Source: Erysipelotrichaceae bacterium
GTDB lineage: Bacteria; Bacillota_I; Bacilli_A; Erysipelotrichales; Erysipelotrichaceae
Reading direction: 5' to 3'
Assembly (NCBI GenBank): GCA_029227155.1
Contig: JAQXZJ010000061.1
Span: forward strand, 1 to 43,151
Length of the DNA stretch: 43,151 nt
Part shown: positions 10,066 to 19,119 of the stretch, piece by piece
Numbering within the stretch: position 1 is the stretch's first letter
How the letters are laid out: every line of letters starts with the position of its first letter
Position numbers and translations under genes: made by a program
Notes under the pieces: generated by a model
Seen by the model: only the letters and a program-made list of their open reading frames with translations
Told to the model about the DNA's origin: nothing
The model's database searches: none

Positions 10066-11103
10066 TCACATCCTTACTAATTTCCCTAGTTGTTGATCAA
10101 TTCTTCGATTGATTTCATGCATAAAGACAGCAATTAAAACTGTGGATAATAACGATATCACAAAGAAAAGATAAATATTCTGATTGAGTCCAAGATGCTG
10201 GAGAAATAACATCGGTATTCTTTGATAGATATACAGTTCAAATAAGTGTTCCCCTGACCATAACAAGATCTTTGAATGAAAAGAAATCTGATAAGAGAAA
10301 AGAACCACAAGGAAGCTGAAAATCATTGACTCCAGATTCATGCTCCAAGCTAATAACGAATAACGTTTTGGATATAAAAGAATAAAAATACAGCATAAAA
10401 CTCCAGCTAAAAGATAAAAATCTGTTTTCTTATGTAACCATAAAACAAGACGTTCTTGATAAAAAGCAAGCCATAATCCTAATGAAAAACACAATAATGT
10501 ATCCGCCCAGACCTTTGGCGTTTTCACATAAGCGATCATTACCATATACACAATCGATAACACTGTATGAACCAAAATGGATTTTTTCACATCTGATGGA
10601 AATATCATACAAGAAACATACCATAACAGATACATCACCAAAATGGTGAAAATGTACCAGTTACTATTACCAATAGATTCCCAGCCAATTAATGACGGTA
10701 AAAATTGATTCAAAGAGATTGGATTCTGTAACACAAACTGATTTAACAAATAGAAACAGAAAACCGCAAGATCAAACTTGAGTAATGTAGATGCGATTCG
10801 TTTGATCGGCATCGCATGAACATACTTCATTCCCTTGTTCATTCGTGAATAAGCACATCCAAAACCTGAAAACATAAGAAAACAAGTGACAATTAACTGT
10901 CCTAGCAAGCGACGGAATCTCATAATTGGAACATCAACAAATGATGTCAAAGCAACATAATCACTAAAATGAGCCAAAAAGACTGTAAAGATAAAAATCC
11001 CATTGATTTGCATCGTCTGCTGTCTAGATAAAAACTCACCCTCATGTGTACGTCTCGTAGAACAAACAACAAGAAGCGCAAATAGCAACACAAAGAAAAT
11101 CAT
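10066..11103 (-). CDS. acyltransferase-3-like polytopic membrane protein
   Basis: multi-TM; QINGIFIFTVFLAHF near N-terminus; 4-bp ATGA overlap with upstream gene. Confidence 0.7.
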   Translation of the reverse strand: MIFFVLLFALLVVCSTRRTHEGEFLSRQQTMQINGIFIFTVFLAHFSDYVALTSFVDVPIMRFRRLLGQLIVTCFLMFSGFGCAYSRMNKGMKYVHAMPIKRIASTLLKFDLAVFCFYLLNQFVLQNPISLNQFLPSLIGWESIGNSNWYIFTILVMYLLWYVSCMIFPSDVKKSILVHTVLSIVYMVMIAYVKTPKVWADTLLCFSLGLWLAFYQERLVLWLHKKTDFYLLAGVLCCIFILLYPKRYSLLAWSMNLESMIFSFLVVLFSYQISFHSKILLWSGEHLFELYIYQRIPMLFLQHLGLNQNIYLFFVISLLSTVLIAVFMHEINRRIDQQLGKLVRM

Positions 11104-13778
11104 TTCTTTTCACCACCACTCGATAACTTCATAATAGCCTCATATACACGTTCACAATTTTTCTGATCATCATATTGGAAAAACGAATTCACACGTTGTG
11201 AATATTCCTTTTGTAACTGACAATCATTTTCTATTGATTGTAAAATAGCCGTTACTGTTTCATCGACTGTTGAACATACAGGCCCAAAGCCATCTTTTTC
11301 ATAATCATAATAACCCTTGGTATATACTTGCCCTTCAAAGAATTGCTCAACATCAAACTGGCAATAAATAACAGGCTTTCTTAAATAGGCAAAATCAAAT
11401 GGAACACTAGAATAATCTGTGACTAAAAGACTTCCTTTTTTAAACAACGAAGAATAATCAACCTTCGAATTGATAAAAGTAACCTGTTCATTGTGGTCAA
11501 AATACTGAATTAGATTTCCCATATTCACATGAGGCACAAACCATAATTGATAGCCATATTCCGCTAATCCATTCAACAAACGAGGATGATTGATCAATTG
11601 ATTATAAAATTGATAATATTCTGTTGTTTTGAAATTCAAATTAGATCCATATTTCCCCGTTTTCAAATCCATAGTACCAACTAAACTCTTTCTCCAAGTA
11701 GGCATGAGTAAAACAATTTTTTCTTTGTTTACATCTTTTTCTAATAAACGATCATAACGTGGCAATCCTGTTAACTGAATCCATTCTTTTGGAAAGTTAT
11801 AAGAATATTCTCCACTCACAAAAGATTGATACTCTCTCATAGAACAAGTCACAAACAGGTCAATTTTTCGGTTATTTACATTGATCCAAGTAGATAAATC
11901 ATCTTTTGTTACTCCGTGTTGTAAAAAGACATATTGGAATCGATATAAATCTCCAATATAGTGATTCCCCGTACCGAATAAATTCACGATATTACCATCA
12001 TTATGAGAAGAAATTATTTTATCGGATATCAAATAAAGAATCTTATGTTGGAAAGAGTTATTTGGAAGAATACTCTTATATTCTTTTTTCAAACGTTGGT
12101 AATCATAGCATTTTTTATCAATAACAAAATATACTTTGGCTTTCACATCCTTACGCTTCATCAAATAACGATAAAAGGCTTCCCCATTATCTCCAGCTGC
12201 CTGTACACGATCGGATACCAACCAGATTTCTCTTGTTTTGAACACTTTTGCTATTAATGCAGAAACACGATAGATAAAACTAGAATATCTCTTTTCTTGA
12301 ATCAAGCTAAGAAGACACTTTGTTTCTAACTTTATTTTATTAAAGAAACCTTTTTTCGTAATTTGAAACCGTTGTTCTTGTTCAAAGAATTGAAGATAAC
12401 AATCTTTTGTACGTAAATAAATGCCACTGAACTCCGAATTCAACGCAGAATACTTTCCAAATTGTGCATGAATACGATACGTTTGTTGTTCATTTTTTCC
12501 CCAAATACTTAATTGTTTTATATTCGATATATCTATAGTCAATCGAATACCTTTTCGATCCACTCCTCTACAGAATGAAACAAAACTATATTCCTTACTT
12601 TTCTCATCCACCTCATAAGTTTCAAATGCGTATTCTTTTCCAGCTTCGTCCTTTAAATAGACTTGATCCATTACCTGTGGGATCACTGGTTTCATACCAT
12701 AAAAAGTAACCTGATTTCCCTTTATCACATAATTATCAAATTCAATATTCAATTCATTGACTTGCCCAATTCGAATGGATTGAAACCATACGTCTTTTTG
12801 ATCACAATGAAAATCAGAGATAGAATATCCTTTTGCTAATAGAAAGAATATTTTCTCATTGATACCGATTAATTTACATGCACCAATCATTTCATTATCT
12901 AACGATTGAATGGTTTGCAATAAATACTGTTCATACTCTTCTTTTTCTTCTGGGCTCAGTACACCATCCGTTACAATATCGAATTTCCATTGCATATCAT
13001 ACATTAGTATCGCTTGGAGATATGGATGCACCTTTTGAAACATTTGTTTCGACTGTTGAATCAATTCTAAGTATGCATATATGGGAGTATCCAAAAACCA
13101 ACTTTTACTATGTTTAACATTTTGCATAGCACTCGAGCGATTCCTTCTTTTACGATATAAATAGCATGCACTTCCAATTAAGCCAATCTTCTGTTTTTGG
13201 AAAATCAATTGTGTCATAAATTTGCAATCTTCCATGATAGATAATCGAGTATCAAAACGAAGATCTTGAATAGCGGATTTTCTTATTAAACAAGTACTCG
13301 CCGCCATCTGAATAGAATTCCATTCCTGATTGATATCAACAATCTTGTCTTTATCAAAGTTAATGTCAAGAGGATGATAACCTTTCTTCGCTTCAAAATA
13401 CTTCATGCGAAACCCAACAACATCAATCTCATCATGTTCTTTTAACATCTTTAAACCAACTTCAAAAGCCTTTGGTTCCCATTTATCGTCTCCATCAATC
13501 ATATTAATATAATCTGCTTCTGCATATTGTAGCCCATTATTTCTAGCAGCTGATACACCTGCATTCTCTTGTTTTACATAAACTACATTTTTTGGGTACT
13601 TCTTTTGATATTTCAAACAAATATCTTCCGAATGATCCCTTGAACCATCATTCACTAAAATCAATTGAATATTAGAAAAACCAATCGTTTGCTTCATAAT
13701 ACTGGCGATTGTTTTTTCTAAATATTTTTCTATATTGTATATAGGAATAATCACAGATATCTCATATTTCTTATTCAT
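11100..13778 (-). CDS. bifunctional GT2 / CDP-glycerol glycerophosphotransferase, 892 aa
   Basis: N-term SVIIPIYNIEKYLEKTIASIMKQT...DGDDKW (GT2); C-term VFLQHGVTKDDL, LLMPTWRKS, LLVTDYSSVPFDFAYLRKPVIY (TagF-like). Confidence 0.95.
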   Translation of the reverse strand: MNKKYEISVIIPIYNIEKYLEKTIASIMKQTIGFSNIQLILVNDGSRDHSEDICLKYQKKYPKNVVYVKQENAGVSAARNNGLQYAEADYINMIDGDDKWEPKAFEVGLKMLKEHDEIDVVGFRMKYFEAKKGYHPLDINFDKDKIVDINQEWNSIQMAASTCLIRKSAIQDLRFDTRLSIMEDCKFMTQLIFQKQKIGLIGSACYLYRKRRNRSSAMQNVKHSKSWFLDTPIYAYLELIQQSKQMFQKVHPYLQAILMYDMQWKFDIVTDGVLSPEEKEEYEQYLLQTIQSLDNEMIGACKLIGINEKIFFLLAKGYSISDFHCDQKDVWFQSIRIGQVNELNIEFDNYVIKGNQVTFYGMKPVIPQVMDQVYLKDEAGKEYAFETYEVDEKSKEYSFVSFCRGVDRKGIRLTIDISNIKQLSIWGKNEQQTYRIHAQFGKYSALNSEFSGIYLRTKDCYLQFFEQEQRFQITKKGFFNKIKLETKCLLSLIQEKRYSSFIYRVSALIAKVFKTREIWLVSDRVQAAGDNGEAFYRYLMKRKDVKAKVYFVIDKKCYDYQRLKKEYKSILPNNSFQHKILYLISDKIISSHNDGNIVNLFGTGNHYIGDLYRFQYVFLQHGVTKDDLSTWINVNNRKIDLFVTCSMREYQSFVSGEYSYNFPKEWIQLTGLPRYDRLLEKDVNKEKIVLLMPTWRKSLVGTMDLKTGKYGSNLNFKTTEYYQFYNQLINHPRLLNGLAEYGYQLWFVPHVNMGNLIQYFDHNEQVTFINSKVDYSSLFKKGSLLVTDYSSVPFDFAYLRKPVIYCQFDVEQFFEGQVYTKGYYDYEKDGFGPVCSTVDETVTAILQSIENDCQLQKEYSQRVNSFFQYDDQKNCERVYEAIMKLSSGGEKK

Positions 13779-13900
13779 ACGTCTTTAAACCTCACTATCA
13801 ATTTATAAGTATATCAAATCTTAAACAAAAAGAGTAGAAATTTCAAACAATTTCATAGAACCGTTTTTGTAGTTCATATTGTCTTTTTTTATTTTAACTC

Positions 13901-13929
13901 TTTACTTTTTCTAGAAAAACATATATAAT
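13901..13929 (+). promoter_or_regulatory. promoter for tRNA-Leu/tRNA-Ser
   Basis: TTTACT - 17 bp - TATAAT, 14 bp upstream of tRNA-Leu. Confidence 0.7.
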
Positions 13930-13942
13930 CACTATTGCAAAC

Positions 13943-14029
13943 GCCCGAGTGGTGAAATCGGTAGACGCAGTGGACTCAAAATCCACCGGTAGCAATACCA
14001 TGACGGTTCGAGTCCGTCCTCGGGCACCA
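13943..14029 (+). tRNA. tRNA-Leu(CAA)
   Basis: GCCCGAG...GTGGA CTCAAAA TCCAC...GGTTCGAGTCC...CTCGGGC A CCA, long variable arm. Confidence 0.97.
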
Positions 14030-14068
14030 TTTGTTGAATCTCTGTTTTAGAGATTTATTTTTATTTCT

Positions 14069-14156
14069 GGAGGATTGGCCGAGTGGTTTAAGGCACCATC
14101 TTGGAAAGGTGGCGAAGTGCAAGCTTCCGTGAGTTCGAATCTCATGTCCTCCGCCA
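14069..14156 (+). tRNA. tRNA-Ser(GGA)
   Basis: GGAGGAT...CCATC TTGGAAA GGTGG...GAGTTCGAATCTC...GTCCTCC G CCA, long variable arm. Confidence 0.97.
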
Positions 14157-14167
14157 TAGTTTAAAAT

Positions 14168-14194
14168 AACACCCAAAAAACGGGTGTTTTATTT
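14168..14194 (+). terminator. terminator after tRNA-Ser
   Basis: ACACCC aaaaaac GGGTGT followed by TTTATTTAT. Confidence 0.75.
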
Positions 14195-14202
14195 ATATTC
14201 TT

Positions 14203-14568
14203 TTACTTTTTTCCATCCACAATTTCTCTTACGGCATTCAATCCATCAGGACCACAGAACGCATCCATCAACTCGTCAAACTGCGGATTGCCACTTGGTT
14301 TAAGAGCATATTTACGAATACGTAACTGATCAACGATCGAAAGAATCAAATCAAAAGCTAGGATACCTAAACCAATCCAAAGGCATGTCTTTACCCAAAT
14401 TCCTGCAATACAAAGAATCATACCAGGAATAAAAAGGTAGAAAAAGCGAACAAAAAAATTCATCACAACAAAAAGCCAAAACATGATTGCAGGATATTTT
14501 CTTTCCATGACATACCTCCTAAATCGTTTTATATGTGTCAATAATTTTGTAAATTGACTTTTAGGCAC
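14203..14568 (-). CDS. small membrane protein, 121 aa, unknown function
   Basis: ORF overlapping the flippase stop by 8 bp; hydrophobic segments. Confidence 0.65.
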   Translation of the reverse strand: MPKSQFTKLLTHIKRFRRYVMERKYPAIMFWLFVVMNFFVRFFYLFIPGMILCIAGIWVKTCLWIGLGILAFDLILSIVDQLRIRKYALKPSGNPQFDELMDAFCGPDGLNAVREIVDGKK

Positions 14569-16021
14569 TTTTTTTCTTTACTAATGGTTTCACTAATTGT
14601 AATACATAATAGAAATTCTTATTTCTAGTAACAATACTTAACAACACATATACTAGAACACCAACAATAATCTGTAAGAACAATAAAATGAAAGGTGCAA
14701 TCTCTAAATAATTCATCCACATAACAACAACACCCATAAGAACTGCAATCGTCAGATTTTGGAACATATCAACAAATTGCAATCTATAACGATATCCTAT
14801 CAACTTACGATTCGGATAGGTATTCACCAAAGTCGCTACCACTGTACAGCCAAGAGAAGACATCGCTAAGTATTCTGGGCTATTTGTATTGAATAAAAAC
14901 AAGAAGATAATAACAAAATATGCACTCTTCTTAATCACTTCTAATTTCAAGGTAATATCACTTCTACCTAGTGCTTTCATTGCTTGTAGATTACCAACCT
15001 GAATGACATTAAACATACAAGGAATACAGAAGATTCGAATATATGGCACCGTTTTGATCCACTTTTCTGTCAATAAGACAAGAACATAATTTTCAGCGAC
15101 TGCAAAAAAACCAATCATAATTGGAAAGATAACATAGGATGATACTTTAATATATTTTCTAGTAATATTCAGTATTTCCTTTGTATTATCTTGTACCTTA
15201 ACCATAACCGGAAATAAAACCGAAGATAATGTGCTACTAATCGATGTATTGATTACATCAGGAAAATGTTTTCCCTTAGAATAATAAGATAAATCCGCAT
15301 TCGAATACTTTAATCCAACAATCAATGGTAGTGTCTTAGTATATAAGACATCGATAAAAGAAGCCACCATTATTTTCCAACCATAGTTAAGCAACGATTT
15401 CAATTTTGTAAACGAAAAGGCAAATACTAAATGAAATTGCGTCGTAAAATATAAAACAATCGTATCAATTAAACTATTGGTCATCTGTTGCGCCACTAGC
15501 GACCATGCTCCAAAACCATTAAGAGCCATTACTATTCCAACAACGGCTGAAATAATAGTACCAACAATTGTTGCATAAAAGAATTTTTTAAACTGTAAAT
15601 GACTAGAAGTATACGCACTTAGAATTGCTTTAAATCCATTGATAAAAAAGGTCAAACCCATTACCCGAAGAACTGGTGTAAGAATCTCATTATGATATAA
15701 TTTTGCAATCCAAGGTGCTACAAAAAACATAACAACATATAAAAATGCTGCAAAAATCATATTCACAAAAAAGATCGTAGAATAATCTTCTAAATCTGCA
15801 TCTTTTTTCTGAATCAAGGCTGAATTTAAGCCCCCAGAAATAAAAATATTACAAAAAGCAAAGAAAATCGCTACAATACTAACAACACTAAAATCCTCTG
15901 GCATCAAGATACGAGCCAAAATAATCGAAACAATAGTTGAAACCAACTGAGCACTGATTCTCTCAGCAAATTTCCACGCAAAGCCATGAAAGGCTTTCTT
16001 TTTTAAATGAGCTTTGTCCAT
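14561..16021 (-). CDS. lipopolysaccharide/polysaccharide flippase (MOP/MviN-Wzx type)
   Basis: KKKAFHGFAWKFAERISAQLVSTIVSIILARILMPEDFSVVSIVAIF, 12+ TM. Confidence 0.93.
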   Translation of the reverse strand: MDKAHLKKKAFHGFAWKFAERISAQLVSTIVSIILARILMPEDFSVVSIVAIFFAFCNIFISGGLNSALIQKKDADLEDYSTIFFVNMIFAAFLYVVMFFVAPWIAKLYHNEILTPVLRVMGLTFFINGFKAILSAYTSSHLQFKKFFYATIVGTIISAVVGIVMALNGFGAWSLVAQQMTNSLIDTIVLYFTTQFHLVFAFSFTKLKSLLNYGWKIMVASFIDVLYTKTLPLIVGLKYSNADLSYYSKGKHFPDVINTSISSTLSSVLFPVMVKVQDNTKEILNITRKYIKVSSYVIFPIMIGFFAVAENYVLVLLTEKWIKTVPYIRIFCIPCMFNVIQVGNLQAMKALGRSDITLKLEVIKKSAYFVIIFLFLFNTNSPEYLAMSSLGCTVVATLVNTYPNRKLIGYRYRLQFVDMFQNLTIAVLMGVVVMWMNYLEIAPFILLFLQIIVGVLVYVLLSIVTRNKNFYYVLQLVKPLVKKKSA

Positions 16022-16051
16022 TTCATTCTCCTTGTTTTTTTTATTCCATCA

Positions 16052-16077
16052 TCCATAAAAAAACTACCGAGGTAGTC
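16052..16077 (-). terminator. terminator after 109-aa gene
   Basis: ACTACCTCGGTAGT hairpin followed by T7 on minus strand. Confidence 0.75.
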
Positions 16078-16078
16078 T

Positions 16079-16378
16079 TTATAACATAAAGGTCATCTGA
16101 AGCCATTCAGACAATACTGTCATCAAAAGAACCATAAGTGCTATTAACTGCACTTGCAAAATAGAAACACATACAAGTGTACTTGCTGCCTGATATGGAT
16201 ACAACACAATCATAGCAATTAGTATGTTTAAAAGTATCACTGTCGACATGATGACAACTAATTCCATCAAAGAAAACCCAAGTACCTTCATCTGAAAACA
16301 AAATAGAATCGATGTCAAAGAAACTCCACACAACAATAAAATGCTAATTAATGTCCATGCCATACTCGATTTCTTCAT
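16079..16378 (-). CDS. small polytopic membrane protein (start reassigned to MKKSSMAW)
   Basis: ORF track starts at 16408; GGGAGGG SD precedes the ATG at 16378. Confidence 0.6.
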   Translation of the reverse strand: MKKSSMAWTLISILLLCGVSLTSILFCFQMKVLGFSLMELVVIMSTVILLNILIAMIVLYPYQAASTLVCVSILQVQLIALMVLLMTVLSEWLQMTFML

Positions 16379-16449
16379 AATACCCTCCCATACCAAAGCT
16401 ATCTGCAATATTATACCATTAATTTCAATATTATGATTAAAAACTTGCT

Positions 16450-17592
16450 TTATGAACCCTTAGCCTGTTCAATTACCTGCAACAATGTCTCTAAATCAAC
16501 ATATCCTGGGATATAGCCTAACATTTCATAATCTTTTGTGATTAAAAATGATCGAGGAAATGAATTCACACCATACTGCATTGCATATTCCCCCTCCCAA
16601 TCAATCAAAACCGGAAAAGACATCTCTTTATTGCCTAAAAAATCTTTGATTTCCTGTTCCGTTTCATTAGTCACTACCAAAACTGTAATCAGTTGAACCT
16701 CAGGATCCTGCATTTGATACAATTCCTCTAAATGAACCAATTCTTGTTGGCAATAGCCGCACCAAGTAGCCCAGAAATTCAAAAAGATTACTTTTCCTTT
16801 ATAGTCAGATAATTGATACTTCTTCCCTTCCATATTACTTAAAACGATATTTGGGAACGTTTCTTGTTCGATAGGTTCATCTACAGGTTTTTGATGATTC
16901 CAATTTTGAATTCCTTGATACAAGGAATAAGAACCAATCACAAGTAATAGAACAGCACCAATTTTTACAATCATTGGTAATACTCTTTTTCGATCCTTCA
17001 AGAAATTTAAAACTTGAGAAGTAAACAAACCAAGAATTAAAAATGGAATAACGAACCCAATCGCATAAACCAAAACATAAAGATAACCAACACTAGAAGT
17101 CGAAGTTAATAAGAGGATACTTGTTAATGCTGGTCCAACACAAGGCGTCCAAGTAAAACTAAATAAAAAACCTAATACAAAAGCGAGAATAGGATTCATC
17201 CGTTCTAATGGCAATTGAATCGACAACCTTTTTTCCTGATTCAAAAAGGAAAGATTTAAAAATCCAAGCTGATATAGTCCTAAAACAAGAATCAAAATAC
17301 CGGCAATGATTTGAAAAACAGCTTGGTAACTTTCAATAAATTGTCCAAGTGAAGTAAACGCTAAACCTAGAATAACAAATGACAAAGAAATACCGCCCAC
17401 AAAACAGATGGTCTGAATCAACACAATTCTACGATTATAGATGATCCTACCATCTGACAAAGTCGTTTTTGCATTACTACTTAAATACCCCATGTATAAT
17501 GGCAATAAAGGGACCACACAAGGAGAAAAGAAAGAAACTACCCCTTCAATCAATACCATGACAATCGAAATCTGTTCTAATTGTATACCCAT
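16450..17592 (-). CDS. CcdA (DsbD-like) membrane domain fused to TlpA/ResA-type thioredoxin domain
   Basis: SFFSPCVVPLLPLYMGYLS, FTWTPCVGPAL (CcdA) and FLNFWATWCGYCQQE (thioredoxin). Confidence 0.95.
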   Translation of the reverse strand: MGIQLEQISIVMVLIEGVVSFFSPCVVPLLPLYMGYLSSNAKTTLSDGRIIYNRRIVLIQTICFVGGISLSFVILGLAFTSLGQFIESYQAVFQIIAGILILVLGLYQLGFLNLSFLNQEKRLSIQLPLERMNPILAFVLGFLFSFTWTPCVGPALTSILLLTSTSSVGYLYVLVYAIGFVIPFLILGLFTSQVLNFLKDRKRVLPMIVKIGAVLLLVIGSYSLYQGIQNWNHQKPVDEPIEQETFPNIVLSNMEGKKYQLSDYKGKVIFLNFWATWCGYCQQELVHLEELYQMQDPEVQLITVLVVTNETEQEIKDFLGNKEMSFPVLIDWEGEYAMQYGVNSFPRSFLITKDYEMLGYIPGYVDLETLLQVIEQAKGS

Positions 17593-17594
17593 TT

Positions 17595-18842
17595 TTATTT
17601 CTCCTTTTCCATTCCATCAAACATCAACTTCATTAAATTCGCCAGCTCACATACTTTTTCTTTAATTGCATTCGTCGCAAAGGTATACTGATAAATATTA
17701 ATCGGTTTTTCCATTGCCAATAATTTATAATCCGGCACGATCTGTAATACATGTTCCAAATCGGGATCTAATACCATTCTAGTAAACAGAGACTTATGTT
17801 CGTTCTCATAATTTTGAAAGGCATTCGCATAAGCAACATGGACAAGATTCATATCATTATCCGCATCAAACAAACATACGGTCTGAATTCCTAAGTGATT
17901 GAAAAAGAGAAAGTAAAATGGCATCGTACTTTTTCCTAAACAGCCCATGTAATGCACTTTATTTTCTCTCATCCATTCGGGATGAATCACTTGATCAATA
18001 TAATCAAATAAGACATCTTCACTACTGCCTTCTCCTAAAATCATCCGATCTGCATGCATGATCATAAAGATTTCTTTACAAAGAACACTTGATAAATAGA
18101 TGCGAATATATTGCGATACTACATTATTTAAGCCAATATCTAATTGATTAGAAGAAGAAAAACGACGTAATAAATATGGATCCTGATAATAAAAGGATTG
18201 AATTTCTTTCACTAATACTTCAGCATTCGCCTGAATAATCTTTTTCCCTTTTTCTAATCGAATCACCTGTTCAATATCAACAAACAATCTAGAAACAACT
18301 TCCTCAGAATTCGTCGCAACTACAATGATATTTCCCTTCTCCTTCAGTTGATTCAATAATGCGCAAATTTCCCGGACAATCAATGGATGCGCCGCTAATT
18401 CTGGTTCATCGATCACGATCATCCGATGTTGAACCTCACTAACATCCAACAACATACGAATCAAAATCCAGCGCTTCAAAGATAATAGATTTCTCGAATT
18501 CGCCTCTAGCAGATCATGTGCAGTCGCTATTCTAGATAATATTTGCGTTGCATTATTTTGACTAAAATGATTTTGAATGTAAAGAGAGTACTTTTCATCC
18601 CATTGAGATTCTTCTTGGAATAGTTGTATCAAAAGATTTCGAATCAATGATGTAGATTCCGTCAATAGAAGGGAAACTACTTGATATTCATCTTTTAATC
18701 GATAGGTTCCATCAATAATGGAATGCAAGAAATTTGTTTTTCCTACCCCATGGTTACCTACAACAATGAGTAACCGATCATAAATCCGTATCATTTGATT
18801 CTGACATTGTAATATCTGAACTTTTTCTTCCATCTTCATCAC
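17595..18842 (-). CDS. AAA ATPase with C-terminal TOPRIM-like (OLD family-like) domain
   Basis: Walker A GNHGVGKTN; Walker B MIVIDEPELAAHP; TOPRIM-like LGEGSSEDVL...CLGKS...CLFDADND. Confidence 0.8.
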   Translation of the reverse strand: MMKMEEKVQILQCQNQMIRIYDRLLIVVGNHGVGKTNFLHSIIDGTYRLKDEYQVVSLLLTESTSLIRNLLIQLFQEESQWDEKYSLYIQNHFSQNNATQILSRIATAHDLLEANSRNLLSLKRWILIRMLLDVSEVQHRMIVIDEPELAAHPLIVREICALLNQLKEKGNIIVVATNSEEVVSRLFVDIEQVIRLEKGKKIIQANAEVLVKEIQSFYYQDPYLLRRFSSSNQLDIGLNNVVSQYIRIYLSSVLCKEIFMIMHADRMILGEGSSEDVLFDYIDQVIHPEWMRENKVHYMGCLGKSTMPFYFLFFNHLGIQTVCLFDADNDMNLVHVAYANAFQNYENEHKSLFTRMVLDPDLEHVLQIVPDYKLLAMEKPINIYQYTFATNAIKEKVCELANLMKLMFDGMEKEK

Positions 18843-18873
18843 TCACTTTACTAGCACATTATATCATGTATTA

Positions 18874-19119
18874 ATGGAAAATAATGGACAAATCATCAAT
18901 CAAACATACATATACCTTTTAAGCATTTTTCTTTTCCATGAAATGAATATTACGATTCTACAAAAAATCTGCGCCAAAGTATTCCCTCAATCCGCACTGA
19001 TTCAGCTTGCTGAATATTTACTCATTCCTTGTTTCATCATTCTTTGTTATGTTCTACTGAGTATGTTCTTACAAAAGTATCTACCAAAAGTGTACTCATT
19101 AATTACTGGTAATCGCTAA
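18874..19119 (+). pseudogene. possible C-terminal remnant of an acyltransferase-3 family protein (81 aa)
   Basis: Two TM segments ending ...LLSMFLQKYLPKVYSLITGNR, acyltransferase-tail-like; opposite strand to neighbours; no upstream body. Confidence 0.4.

Noticed and set aside
13976-14176. 66-aa minus-strand ORF
   Set aside because: Antisense to the tRNA-Leu/tRNA-Ser pair; RTDSNRHG-type peptides are typical spurious translations of tRNA regions.
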